A stretch of DNA of 64,000 nucleotides from Epiperipatus broadwayi (Eukaryota; Onychophora; Udeonychophora; Euonychophora; Peripatidae): the NCBI GenBank assembly GCA_028023455.1, contig JAQFVV010006305.1, positions 3,213,001-3,277,000 on the forward strand. The letters are read 5' to 3'. The notes beneath the pieces are model-generated. The model was not told where the DNA came from. It was given only the letters and a program-made list of their open reading frames with translations, and searched no databases. This document shows, piece after piece, positions 12,740-25,249 of this stretch. Numbering within the stretch: the stretch's first letter is position 1; each line of letters begins with the position of its first letter. The translations under genes were made by a program, and so were the position numbers.

Positions 12740-13120
12740 ACATGGGGGAAAAAAAGAACAAAAAAATATTTTACCTGGGTGTCCAGTGACAATAGAGGCT
12801 GACCAAGAGTTTGCTGACCAAGGTTTATTATATTATTGGAATGGTAACTTTATTGAGATCTGCAAGCCTTTAGTTTCTTCTAAATTTATTACTCTGCTGA
12901 AATTACAATTCTTAAATATCATCCTATTAAACAATTTATTTTCTTAGCAATTCTTTCTTATCTTCCTCATTCTACTAACTTTAGTCTTCTTACTTCATTT
13001 AGTTACTATTAGATAATAGTCCTTAGACAAGATTTATATATCAACAGTCTAGCAATGTAATCAATATGTATTTCAATGCTATGGGGTCATACACAAAGGG
13101 TCTCACATTTTGAAAATAAT

Positions 13121-14783
13121 TTAGACTTCCCCTGGATCTGGAGGTATTTCATAGTATGGTTTTAAATGGCAAGCATTAAAAGTCTCTTTTTGTTCATTAA
13201 AAATTTCTTTGCTTATTCCATCATCAGCTAGGCTGAAGGCACTCTTTTGATGTTTGCGATGTTTATCTTTGTGTTTTTTCTCTTCTTTCTTGCTCTGCTG
13301 TTTATCATATTTATCTCAACCTTTTGTCATATTGTGTGCTATTTTTCTGATTATTTCTGAAAGCAGTATCTTTCTTTTGTCAATTGTTTCCATATTACTA
13401 TTTAATTCTGGTATATTATCTTTTGCAATATCATCTTTCAATATTTCTAATGGATTTTCGTTTTTATTTGAATTTCCTATTACATTATCATTTATTTTGG
13501 GAATTTCTGAGGTAGGTTTATCTTCTAATATATTTATTTTGTATTATTTTTCATTTACTTCCATATCTATAGACTTCTCAATGTTCTCAACTATTTTTTG
13601 TTGTTCAAGAGGTTCTGGAATGATTTCTACATCAGGTTTCATCTTTTCCATGTTTTCTGTATTGATTTCAGCATCTATTGTAGTCTCTGAATAGATTTTT
13701 ACTTTTTTGAGTATCTCCATATTAATATTATAATCATCAATATTTACAGCATTACTTTTAGACTCTTCCATGATCTCAACCTTGATTTTAGACTCTTTCA
13801 TAATTTTATATCAATTTTAGATTTTATTAAATCAGCTTGTGACTCATAAGCAGTCTTTGCATCCATTTTAAATTCTATTACTGTATTTGATACTATTGCA
13901 GTCTCAGATTCTGTATATATTCCTTCGTTTGTTGCAATTTTAGAGATATATTCCACAATTAGAAGTTTTCCTGAAGGTGGACTGACAACTTCAATAACAT
14001 CATTTGTAATTTCAATTTCTTCCTTTTTAACACTTTCAAGTTTTGCTTCATCAGTAATTGGATATTCAACTGGTGATTCCTTTAAAATATCTTTGGCTGG
14101 AAATTCTAAAGTTTCTTCAAATTGGTTTAATTCAACAATATTCCCTGTATCTCTTTCTGTTTTAAAATGTTCTTCCACTAAAAGATCATTTTCAATCATT
14201 TCTGACATCTTTTGAATATCAACTTGTAACATTTCTTCTTTTACAACCTATGAATCAATTCTTTGCTCAAACAGTTTAGGTATAATAATATATCTTCTTC
14301 CTTTGTAATTATATCTCTTGCTGGTTTTGTCTCTGGCTTTGGTTCGATAGATTCAGCAACTTCTTCTGCACTTACTACTTCTTTAGGTGAAATTACAATT
14401 CCAGTTATTTCTTCTTGAGATTCTATTTGTGGAGGCAGTTCTTCACCATCTTTAATCATTTTTGTAGATTGTTCCCACTTATCCTTCTTCATCTCTGTCC
14501 TTTGGTATAATTTTTTTATTTCTTGTATAACTCTTTCCTGAGTCCTTTGAGTTGACTCCTTATTAATTTGGATCATCCTCATCTGGAGCATGACAATCAC
14601 ATTTTTATCTTCTGAAATTTGTTCCTCCATGTTTTCTTCTTTTATTGAGATGCCGGTTTCAACATCTTCACTTTCCTTTTCTTCTATGCTGTTATCCATT
14701 TGGATTTTTGAAAAGTTTGACACAATAACAGTAATAATGCTGATCTTAGAATTCAAAGTTATTTTACTGGAACTATGGCTCAC
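13121..14783 (-). pseudogene. Unrecognised highly charged ORF of E2, frameshifted
   Basis: Open segments at 14783-14241, 14232-13798 and 13801-13544, plus further stretches to a stop at 13121, share one style. They appear to be one gene of ~550 codons broken by two frame changes and at least two in-frame stops (near 13541 and 13307). The product is very rich in Glu, Lys, Ile and Ser, with irregular reiterations (MEESK, MEILKKV, NTENMEKM) and no membrane segment or cysteine motif. Near the end comes a Lys/His-rich block, then FNACHLKPYYEIPPDPG. The LKPYY ending resembles the last residues of many Gypsy-type integrases, so the tail may be the relic of pol fused to unrelated sequence. A likely start is the Met at 14699 (MDNSIEEKE). 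I do not recognise the main body. It could be an element-specific accessory protein or a captured host fragment. Confidence 0.6.
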
Positions 14784-14799
14784 TGAAACTTTAATACGA

Positions 14800-16591
14800 T
14801 ATTGAACAACTAGAATGTAAACATATTTTGTATCTTGGAATGTATATAATCACTAATTCGAACGTTTGCTTCCCTTACTCTGTCGACTCTTCTCATCATG
14901 CTTTACTGACTGAGTCCTTTCTGTCCTGCACTACTAAGTTTCTGTCTGTTTTAAGCCAGATAATTAAATAATTGTTTCAAACTTCAACAAAAAACAACAA
15001 CTTTTTTTTCATGAGAATGACTGATTTATTTCTTGATTCTAGCTGGTCACCCTTGGTCACTCCATGCCTTTGAAATGGACTTAAAAAAATCATTATTTTC
15101 AAAAGTTAATACATAATTTTGTTGTGATGAATATTACATTGCTTACAATTTCATTACATATTATACCAGTTATAAAATTCTTCACTCTCCAAATCTCATA
15201 TATATATAAAAAATTTGTTGCCAAGAATTACCACGGTTCTTTATTTATTTATTTATTTTTTGAACTTGATAACAAATTTATAATGGTAATAGGTACTCTC
15301 TTCCCTACACCAGGGCACTAGTTATCAAGGTCAGCACTAATATAACACTTACTATATAACAATAATAAAAAAAAAACAGGTATATATATAAAAAATATAT
15401 GTATTTTTATCAATTATTAACACAGTGTGCCCATATGAATAAACATCAAATACATCTTGTGACAACCTTTTACACATAAGGCTTATGGATGTAGTACATG
15501 GGCTTTAACATTTTTTTCTCAAACACATGAAAACACAAAACAAATTCATGTGTGCATATAAAACCAGATACAAAAACAAATTCTACATATGGCTGGAATA
15601 CATGGGTTTCAAAAAAAAACTTTCACGAAATATATATATGGTTGAAAAACCAGGTACCACAGCTAGCAAAACTTTTACATTTATAGTTATAATCTTTGCA
15701 TTTAAAAGAAAACTTTTCACACAACATTTTATGGTTGTAAAACACAGTCTTTGGTTTTGGTTTTTGACTCTCACATGAAATAAACTTTACATCACTTTGA
15801 CATCACTTTATGATTATCTTACATAGTTTGAGTTTGGTATAAATCTAACATTTATATATTGGGAAAAAGTTATCAAGCTTTTATGCTCGAGATATAATAC
15901 AATTTCTCCAGACATATGAGTTTCCAAGAAAATATATAGCAATGCAATACATATAAAATTTTCAAACAAATCTGTTCCTACACATCGCACATACACACCT
16001 ATGTACATATATACGCAGTGCTACCATATACAAGTACACACACATACATCTATATACCTTACATAATACTATACACTATTGGAAAAGAGAAAACAATCTT
16101 TGGAGGAAAAGTTGAAAAAAAAAATCCATACACGTGTCAAATTCTTTACACTTTGCTTTAAAATAATCACAACATTACATACTCAATTAACAAGAAAAAA
16201 AAAATTTCTATACAAATATTTCCGTTCTTAGCAAACATGGGAGAAAAGTAGAAAAAAAAATTTCTACATAAGAAAACTCTGGAAGTAAAAAAAAACTTAC
16301 ATAAACATTAATATAGTAGTTCAAATTACTTTCATATTTTATACAATCTATTTAACCATATGAGTTTTCACTTTTAATTCATCTGTTTATCAAAAAAAAA
16401 TTACATACTATGGATGAAAAACATGGTATTCCTCTTTACTTTATTAACAAAACAGTATTTGATTTTATAAAATCAATATGACAAAACTAAATCATTTTAT
16501 ATTCTGAAAAATTATGTATATATTAAATTATATATAGCAAATTATACACATATAGCTCATGAATTATTCAGGGTGTGGGAATAATTAACAA
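14800..16591. other. Non-coding leader of E2
   Basis: About 1.8 kb between the primer-binding site and the charged ORF, where gag would be expected. I see no gag-like frame. From about 15480 to 16480 it contains loosely similar blocks (ACATATGG/ACATGGG followed by A-rich runs and TTTTACA or TTTCAC), suggesting very degenerate repeats. Confidence 0.55.
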
Positions 16592-16609
16592 GTCCCTGTT
16601 CAGGTGCCA
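16592..16609 (-). promoter_or_regulatory. E2 primer-binding site, tRNA-Lys3 type
   Basis: The minus strand reads TGGCACCTGAACAGGGAC. It matches the known tRNA-Lys3 complement (TGGCGCCCGAACAGGGAC) at 16 of 18 positions, and both differences are CpG-decay changes. It lies 26 nt inside the LTR edge at 16636, which is farther than usual. Confidence 0.75.
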
Positions 16610-16635
16610 CAAACTTGGAAAAAAAACGCAGCCTC

Positions 16636-17952
16636 TGTGCCAGTCAAAATCATGTATTCATTCAACAAGACCAATAATCCAAGCAAAAGTACCTTGAATC
16701 CAACCATACACAAGATACATATGTCAGGACAATGATGAATCCTAACCTATTTACCTAAACTATTGCCTCTCTGACTAATGGATAACATTTGGGATGACAC
16801 TAGCAGTGCTTGGTTTTATTCTGTCCCAGCTGGAGGTCATGGTTCACATAGAGACTCAAAATAATAAAAGGGTTTATATGAAAATTTAATATAGTGAATT
16901 GCTGAATGGTACAGAGGTGATTGGATGTCGATTACTAATGGTTTGAACCATCATAATGATAATTCTTGATGGCAACATTATAAAGAAGTGAATTTACTTC
17001 AAAGAAATATTATAATAAATAGAGTAATTAACTTTAGAGATTGAGAGTGATGACAAACTAAGCTTATTTAAAATAACTATATTATAGGAATTTATTAAGG
17101 AATTTAGTACAAAATAAGTTAAGTCTTTGTTTATACAACTTGGTTATTTTCTTTAATTTGTTTTGATGCGGCTTTGACAAACAATGTAAAAGTTTGTTAA
17201 TTGGTCGGCCAAAACCAATCAGCAATAAAATATTATTAGCCCTCTTCAAGATATTACAAGTAAATCTGTTTATATATATAACACATGAAAGATGGGCATT
17301 TAAAACACTATTACATTTAAAATCATTTGTATATAATGAGTGTGAGAAGCAAAATTGTTCTTAAATAAATAATTGACAATTATACAGTCAGATTTAATTA
17401 ATTAATGAAATTGGTTTGTGAAGGATGTGCCATCATGGCAGAGAGCCTTTCAGGTTTGCTAAATAAAGATATAAAATGATGAAGAAGGCAGTATGCTATT
17501 ATAGATTACAACAAAAATAAATGAGGTCTGTTATGAACCTCTGGGTGGCTTTGCTAAAGAAAATTCCTAGTAAATACAACTAGATGATGAGAAATGCTGG
17601 CCCTCCAGCCAAAACATATCTCTAAATAATCATAATATTTGGTGTGCTGGACTTTCCATATACATCTTAAATGGCAATGCCCGAAAATGGATCCCTTGGT
17701 ATGAACTATGTCTACTTTGAGGGAGTGTGAAAGATTGGATTGTTCATAGTTAAATTTCTGAAGGTCCTGATGAGTAAGTAGCAAAGCAAAATAACAAATG
17801 AATGGTTGTATCTATAAAAAAACATTAATGCCTTAGACATATATATAGATAGTGTATCACTAACAAAATTAATCAATGAATTGCTGATTAAAATAATCAG
17901 TTCCCTGTTGTCGATAGAAAGTCCCCACAAACCTTAGTCCACTAATGAATGA

Positions 17953-17987
<35 letters not shown>

Positions 17988-20900
17988 AAAAGATGGCGCT
18001 ATACCAAAACCGCCGAACAAGTGTAAGATTTGTTTTACATAAACGAAAAAAGAGTCAGAAATTAACTACCTCTTTCATTTGCTCACTCCCAGATCAGCTG
18101 ATTTCAAGCTGGTTTGCTATCCTCAGTGGGAGATAGAGTATAGAAACTAGATCTAAACACTGACTCTCAAGTGTTTATGCAAAACGTTTCTATCAGATTG
18201 CAAGCGTGAATTTTCAGACCGGAAAAGTCTTCAAACCCAGCCTAGCAAGCTAGATATTTATATGGGTCTGATCTCAGTTCAGAATCACCATATAATCAAA
18301 GTCTCTGCAATATATATCATTGCAAGAAAACTCTAAAGGTACATTTATGAAAAAACAAATACAAGTTAATCACGTAACCTGCTATCACTTGTTATTTATG
18401 TCCAAAAGATGGCGCTATACCAAAACCGCCGAACAAGTGTAAGATTTGTTTTACATAAACGAAAAAAGAGTCAGAAATTAACTACCTCTTTCATTTGCTC
18501 ACTCCCAGATCAGCTGATTTCAAGCTGGTTTGCTATCCTCAGTGGGAGATAGAGTATAGAAACTAGATCTAAACACTGACTCTCAAGTGTTTATGCAAAA
18601 CGTTTCTATCAGATTGCAAGCGTGAATTTTTCAGACCGGAAAAGTCTTCAAACCCAGCCTAGCAAGCTAGATATTTATATGGGTCTGATCTCAGTTCAGA
18701 ATCACCATATAATCAAAGTCTCTGCAATATATATCATTGCAAGAAAACTCTAAAGGTACATTTATGAAAAAACAAATACAAGTTAATCACGTAACCTGCT
18801 ATCACTTGTTATTTATGTCCAAAAGATGGCGCTATACCAAAACCGCCGAACAAGTGTAAGATTTGTTTACATAAACGAAAAAGAGTCAGAAGTTAACTAC
18901 CTCTTTCATTTGCTCACTCCCAGATCAGCTGATTTCAAGCTGGTTTGCTATCCTCAGTGGGAGATAGAGTATAGAAACTAGATCTAAACACTGACTCTCA
19001 AGTGTTTATGCAAAACGTTTCTATCAGATTGCAAGCGTGAATTTTTCAGACCGGAAAAGTCTTCAAACCCAGCCTAGCAAGCTAGATATTTATATGGGTC
19101 TGATCTCAGTTCAGAATCACCATATAATCAAAGTCTCTGCAATATATATCATTGCAAGAAAACTCTAAAGGTACATTTATGAAAAAACAAATACAAGTTA
19201 ATCACGTAACCTGCTATCACTTGTTATTTATGTCCAAAAGATGGCGCTATACCAAAACCGCCGAACAAGTGTAAGATTTGTTTTACATAAACGAAAAAGA
19301 GTCAGAAATTAACTACCTCTTTCATTTGCTCACTCCCAGATCAGCTGATTTCAAGCTGGTTTGCTATCCTCAGTGGGAGATAGAGTATAGAAACTAGATC
19401 TAAACACTGACTCTCAAGTGTTTATGCAAAACGTTTCTATCAGATTGCAAGCGTGAATTTTTCAGACCGGAAAAGTCTTCAAACCCAGCCTAGCAAGCTA
19501 GATATTTATATGGGTCTGATCTCAGTTCAGAATCACCATATAATCAAAGTCTCTGCAATATATATATACATAAGAAATTAACTAAAATATAAATTGTTTT
19601 CCACACTTCACAAATATTTCATTTATTAATAAGTTTTTAAATAGTTTATCAAAGATTACAAAATAAGACTGTTTTTAATTAACATAGATGGGCATTGAAT
19701 ATCAAACTAATAAATTGTAAATCATAATTTTAATATTTTTCTGACAAATGAAATATATGTATGAAATATATACTGAGAAAATTATGTGATAAATTTTACT
19801 TAATTGATTCACTAAAATTATTTATTCTTTCAGAAATAATTCCAGGGCTATTTTAAATTGGAGGTAATAGTAAAATACTTTTAAAATAAATCATTTAAAA
19901 TAAATTTATAATAATATACAAAACTAAATGAGCTTTCTATTAATTAATTTATGGGAAGTAAGTCTCCCATAATGATTTTGACTGGAAAAATAAGAGGGAG
20001 AAAATTTAAAGTTAATAGCTCATTGAATTTTGTACTTGGAAATTTCAGTAAATCAAATATTCTAAATAAACCAACAAAAATTAATTTAATTTGCCACATC
20101 AAAATAATGTAAGATTTTATAAAAATTGATATTTTAAATTTAATAAAATTAAAAGAAACATCACACAGATATATAAAATATAAATTACTACTGATTTGGA
20201 AAACAAGTAAAGTGGAATCAATGGCTTGCGGTGAATTGGACGTTACCTCAGAATTAATCAGTAGGCATTTCATGGCTTGAAACAGGCAGTTAATACAGTC
20301 AGATCATTTCAGGCTTCCTCGACACAGACAGTCTCTGGCTAGATGTTTAAAGCATTGGAAAGGCATGGATGGGCTGGTGGGAAAGAGCTCCGGAAAGCAA
20401 GGGTCGATCTTTTAGCCAGTCATTCTTTAATCACGATGTACTGAATATAAACTACACTCTTCAGTCTCTTCCCATAAAACTCAATAATAATTTTCCACTA
20501 TTTATGTGTTCTAGTCATATCTACAGAATTAAATCTACAGTGTCAACTGCCAATTGCAATTGCTCTAAGTGGTTCTGTGAGGTTGGTGCCTGCTTTGGAG
20601 GGAAAATATATAACTCTGCATGAAAGTGCCCTAAGGGTTGATTTGCTAATTAAAAAACAACAACAAGCATATTAAGTTTATCAGTCATTGTACTAACAAA
20701 ATCTATTTAATTAAGGTTTAGATTAACAAAAATGTAGATTTTATTCAGAAAAATTTTAGGAATTTGGTACAATGACTTTCAAACATATTTGACATAAACT
20801 TAAGCAGAAATTTACAAAACATTTCTTACAAATATTACATTGTTGAAATAATTGACTCTCTAATGTACATTGATTAAAAGATAAATATAAAATGTTATCA

Positions 20901-21229
20901 ACTGTTTAATTGAAGAAAAATGAATTTTAATAAAAGAATTTAAAATATTTGTAACATTTTATAGATATCCAGGGTTCAATTCGATTTAACAAAATAAACA
21001 CAATATACATTTTTTTTACAAATACAAAAAAAATAAACTATCATAAAAAGTTTCGTTTTAATTATAAAATAAGATTAATGAAATATAAAAGTTTATAATA
21101 TTGCTTAAAATATATTACCACCTAATATGAGATGGGTGTCAGTTAATAAGGATTGGGTTCAAACCCAGACTAGTGCTGATGACATTGGCACTAGGTGAAG
21201 CAGAAATATGTACTAGATTTTCAGCTTCA
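16636..21229 (-). repeat. E2 5' LTR, enlarged by a satellite
   Basis: Partner of 9640-12730 but 4594 bp long, because 17982-19567 holds a tandem array. Outside the array it aligns along its whole length with the other LTR. A ~26-bp block near 11630 in the left copy is missing here. Bases after it (ATAA) repeat those before 9640. Confidence 0.87.
17982..19567 (+). repeat. 416-bp satellite, 3.8 copies, MITE-derived
   Basis: Units begin ATGTCCAAAAGATGGCGC at 17982, 18398, 18815 and 19230 (spacing 416, 417 and 415). The fourth is cut short in a TA tract. Copies are nearly identical, so amplification is recent. Each unit is ~330 bp of MITE-like sequence plus a ~85-bp linker (from about ATCATTGCAAGAAAAC to TTGTTATTT). 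The MITE part aligns end to end with the reverse complement of the TIR element at 62359-62683. Shared blocks include AGAAACTAGATCTAAACAC, GCAAGCGTGAAT, GTCTTCAAAC and GGGTCTGATCT. It is richer in G+C than its surroundings. Confidence 0.9.
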
Positions 21230-22966
21230 ATAAGTTTTGTGATCTTATAAGGCAAGATTTTATAATTAAACAGGCAAAACTCTCCATATAGCAGTGCCAT
21301 GTGATCATGCGAAGATTTTATAATTGCAAAATGTTATTATGTATGTTTATAGTGTTTGAAATATTTGTAACAATTTTAAAAACTTGTGGTTTTCTTTTTT
21401 AATTTTGAAAGTGCATATACACAAAGTTAGCTTTTAAAGAAACAATACACTGATAAAATACATAATATTGTAAACATATAAAGAAATTAGTTAAAATAAA
21501 ATTAATAAAATAATAATTATATTAGTATATACATAATGGTAAAACAATTTACAGTACTGACATAAACTTTTAATATAATATTTGTGTATATGTTTGCAAG
21601 AATGTTTATTTTATGTTTCTCCGATATATTTTAAATTTAAAGGACTGTTTTAAAAGATTAGGAAAAATTATTATTTTAATAAAATGTAATCTATAGAGAG
21701 AACAGCTGTAAATGAACAAAATAAAAATGATTTATTTTAATGTCTGTAATTTAAATATTTATTCTAACAATATGATTTGTTATTTAATTTTATTGGGGTA
21801 TATAATATTTTATTTAAATACATTTTAAAATGTTATTTGTAATTTTAAAATAATTTTATTATAATGGGTGCAAAAATTTCTTAAATTTTTTTATTATCAT
21901 CTGCAAGAATATAATAATAATAGAAACAGTAGAAAACTTTCATGTAAAAAGTTAAGAGTTATGAAATTTGATGAAATCACATGATAAAAACTAACAAATA
22001 TATGTACATGAGACTAATCTCTCTCTTTCATTGCTAGTCACCTGCTGATTAAACTGCATGGAATCAATATGTAAACTTGAACATCCATTTGGACAAATGC
22101 ATATCTCAAGATTGATCAAAGGAATATCTAAAACATCTGAACTGTTTTCGTAAGATTTAAAATGCATGTGCAAATGGAATTTAATTTGAAATGGAAATTT
22201 TAAAATAATTTCAGGAATGCTAAAGATTCAATTACTCATCTGCTATGGTGATAAAAAGCAGAGATTAAGCAAATAATTACTATATAAATATCTCCATACT
22301 AGATATTTACTTTTTTAACCAAGTTTCTTCAAAATTAACAAAACTTTTCTTTTAAATCTTTTTTTAAATAAACATCCATATTTGTGAATTTTATCTCCAG
22401 GGAAAATTACTAATTATTTCCTAAAACTTATTTAGAAATGGCAGAAAACAACTTGTTTTGATTTCATCAATAATTAAAATTTGCTATACTAATGAATTCA
22501 TTCAAAAGAATCAAATTCTCTCATTATCTTACAACTTTCCAATGATAAATTCGCACATTGTTTTTAGGGATTTCCACCTGAGAAGCACAAAATAATTTTA
22601 ATTGATTCTCCAAAAGGTTTTAAAAACTTTGCTTGGATAAAATTTTTGAAATATGTTTTCATGAAATCTTAAAGACTTTTAATGAACTTTAGGTAACAGA
22701 ACTTTTTTCTTTAGTTGCGTATTATATTTATCTATTTTCTTTGTTTTCAAATAAAATAAAAAGTTCTTACAAGAGAAAAGAATGAGAAAACAGGAATATA
22801 CAAGTAGTACAATTTTAATTATATGATTGTAATTTTAATACTGATGACAAAAATATGCGTGTGTGTAGTTTGTGTTTGGGAGTTGTTACTAAAATTGATT
22901 ATTATAATTAATAGTTAAAGGTGTAATTGTTTTATATATTTTGCATGTTTTGTGGATTTTTAAAAT
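21230..22966. other. AT-rich non-coding sequence
   Basis: About 1.7 kb right of E2 with no supported gene, RNA or long repeat. Reading frames are short and random-looking. Confidence 0.5.
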
Positions 22967-23947
22967 AAAATATCAGTCTTATTAAAAAAATTACACCGAC
23001 AGATCGTCCTCCACCCTCTTCCAGTTCATGGATAGCATCCCTAATACAACACCTACAACTTTATAACCCGATAATACCCTTTAACCTTAATCAAAAAATC
23101 ACCTTATGGGAAGCATACAATATAATCAACTATAATCAACAACCCATTAAAACCAGCTTAAAAGTAACCAACCAAAGACTCATTACACACTTCAAAAGAT
23201 GGAGTCTGGAACCCAAATTCCTTGACTTCATCATTAAAATAAATCTTAATGCGCTACCCATGAATTGGTTTCTTTATCACCGAAGAGGTTTTACCAGTAT
23301 TGACCCTATATGTGGCCTGTGTGCTCGTGAAGATGAAACCATAGACCATATTATACACTGGTGCCCAAGACTTAAAACTCTGAAAGATATAATTATAATC
23401 AATTCCAACATAAGACCTGATATGATTTTCTCACTGGAAAATGCCATTCATAATGGATTTTTTTCAATAATAAGGCTTTCTACCTTTGTCCTTTATTCCA
23501 TATGGATAGTGAGATGCAAAAGTCTCATGGAATTTCCCCTGCCACAAATCATACCATTGTTTTATCAAACGCTCAAAAAAATCAAGAAACGTGACCAGCT
23601 CCTTGCCTCCAGTAAAGTCTTTGCTGACACCTGGTCTTTAATTGCTCTTTCCTTTTCCTGATTACCAATTCCCACCTACCCAGCATTATAGAATAGTCAA
23701 TTATAAAAGAAAATATTCATGTTTATATTAAAAATGCTAATATCATTAAACAAGTTCTTAGAATCTCTTCACTATACCTAACCACATAAGAGTATAACAT
23801 TGTACTCTCATAACATAATCTAGCCAGATGACAAATAGAACATTATATAATCATATTGTACAATTTATTCATTTATTTATCCTTTATTAGTATGTAATCA
23901 CTATTTATTGTTAATAAAATTTTTATTGAAATGAAAATATCAGTCTT
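22967..23947 (+). mobile_element. 5'-truncated LINE with 14-bp target duplications
   Basis: The insertion (22981-23933) is flanked by perfect copies of AAAATATCAGTCTT at 22967-22980 and 23934-23947. It contains only the 3' end of a LINE: the ORF2 C-terminus and a ~270-bp 3' UTR ending in an A/T-rich tail. Severe 5' truncation with long direct duplications is the signature of target-primed reverse transcription. Confidence 0.9.
22993..23661 (+). CDS. LINE ORF2 C-terminal fragment with zinc-binding motif
   Basis: An uninterrupted frame of ~223 codons runs from the truncation point to a stop at 23661. The first internal Met is at 23260. It parallels the C-terminus of the LINE ORF2 at 30719-33941: a conserved EPKFLDFIIKINLNALP block, then a CCHC motif CX2CX8HX4C (CGLC...H...C, residues 18-35 from the Met at 23260), then an IVRC block. 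This tail binds nucleic acid in LINE ORF2 proteins. The endonuclease and polymerase are missing, so it cannot work alone. Codons are noticeably C-richer than in the other LINE, which suggests a separate, younger lineage. Confidence 0.8.
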   Translation, partial: TPTDRPPPSSSSWIASLIQHLQLYNPIIPFNLNQKITLWEAYNIINYNQQPIKTSLKVTNQRLITHFKRWSLEPKFLDFIIKINLNALPMNWFLYHRRGFTSIDPICGLCAREDETIDHIIHWCPRLKTLKDIIIINSNIRPDMIFSLENAIHNGFFSIIRLSTFVLYSIWIVRCKSLMEFPLPQIIPLFYQTLKKIKKRDQLLASSKVFADTWSLIALSFS

Positions 23948-24301
23948 TTTGTGATTTTTTCACTATTATAAAACATCTAAATAGCATCTAAACTATATTT
24001 ATATAGTTTGAAAGTATTTTTAAAATAAAAGTCACCCATATATTTTGTAGATATAGGTATGTTAAATGTTTTACTTTCCCCTCTTTTCTTCCAGAGTGTA
24101 AGCTTGTGGTTAAAACCTGTAAAGGTCCCTAATATCGCATTTTTACATGCATATTCTTGAGGTTAAAGCCTTAGTAAATATTAAGACTAGTTTGTAAACT
24201 TATATTATGTTCATGATGATGAAATTTTACATATAATAATTTTATTAGAGGAGTTCCTAACACCTTGTGTTATAATTTAGTCATAAATATTAATCTGACT
24301 A

Positions 24302-24303
<2 letters not shown>
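23948..24303. other. AT-rich non-coding sequence
   Basis: Nothing beyond short T- and A-runs is visible between the truncated LINE and the TA tract. Confidence 0.5.

Positions 24304-24352
<49 letters not shown>
24304..24352. repeat. (TA)n microsatellite
   Basis: About 24 TA units directly left of a perfect palindrome. Confidence 0.9.
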
Positions 24353-24354
<2 letters not shown>

Positions 24355-24364
24355 TAAAGTATAC

Positions 24365-24404
<40 letters not shown>

Positions 24405-24416
24405 GTATACTTTAGT
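24353..24416. repeat. 64-bp perfect palindrome with TA core
   Basis: ACTAAAGTATACTTAA at 24353-24368 and its exact reverse complement at 24401-24416 flank sixteen TA units. The whole stretch is self-complementary and could extrude as a cruciform. No coding sequence is involved. Confidence 0.9.
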
Positions 24417-25249
24417 CTCTGCTGCCAGAAATATTTATTATTGTAGTGTATAATCATACACTAGAGGAAAAATTCCTGGTAACTTGTATAGAAGTTAGAT
24501 AAATTCATAATACCATGTGTATTTATACCTGAATATAGAGAGTACATATTTTATTAACTTTGGAATAATGAAAGACCCATTTTGAGAGACTAATTTTATA
24601 ATAACAAAGAAAGATTGAATAAAACATTGTCTTACATTGGTTATTTAGTAATTAGTTAGTATTTTAGTTTTATTTACGACTTGTTTAACAACCTTCTCCA
24701 ATGAATTGATCATTTCACATGTTTACATTTTGGTTTAGAAAAGTATTGATTGGGATAAATTTCTTACATTTATAATTCTTTGGAGATCTTTAGATATAGA
24801 CTTTGATGAGAATTTAATTTATTATGGTTATGATTATATATTTTTGATTATTTCATAATTTTCCTTTCATCATCTAATTGGTAATTAGAATCCCATGATA
24901 TATTGTTACATTTATTAAAAGATATATTGTTTTAAAAATAATGTTATGGATATTTGTCACTACTACTAGGATATATAATTTAAGATTATACCCACTTGGA
25001 TTAAGATATGGTAAATACAATAAAATATCCTTTGTTATTTAGTCATATCCATGATGAAGATTTATAATTAAATAAAATGCAACAGCAGTGATCAGTTTAC
25101 ATGGTGTCACTAAAAAAACTAACAAAAAAAAAGGTGTATAATATGGATATTCTATATTTCCATACTTTTTGCAGCAGTTTTGATTAAATCAGGATAATGA
25201 GGGAGTTGAAGTGAATAGATTATTTAAGTCATCTAATGGCATTTTTTTT
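24417..25249. other. AT-rich non-coding sequence
   Basis: About 0.8 kb with no supported gene or repeat. A T15 run lies near 25243. Confidence 0.5.

Larger units (their letters stand above)
9640..21229 (-). mobile_element. E2: LTR element with a charged cargo-like ORF
   Basis: Direct repeats 9640-12730 and 16636-21229 start TGTGCC and end TTTTCAGCTTCA. Both outer flanks are ATAA, giving a 4-bp target duplication. On the minus strand the 5' LTR is at the right. A primer-binding site nearly identical to the tRNA-Lys3 complement lies at 16609-16592, then a non-coding stretch, then a broken ~1.66-kb reading frame (14783-13121), then a short purine tract and the 3' LTR. No gag, reverse transcriptase or integrase core is recognisable. 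The 5' LTR is enlarged by a ~1.6-kb satellite array that the other LTR lacks. Total length is 11.6 kb. Confidence 0.82.

Noticed and set aside
17945-18136. Open frame across the TA tract and first satellite unit
   Set aside because: It starts in the microsatellite and reads into the MITE-derived repeat. The frame is chance.
17982-19567. CRISPR-like reading of the regular 416-bp repeats
   Set aside because: Units are contiguous and near identical with no variable spacers. This is an animal satellite.
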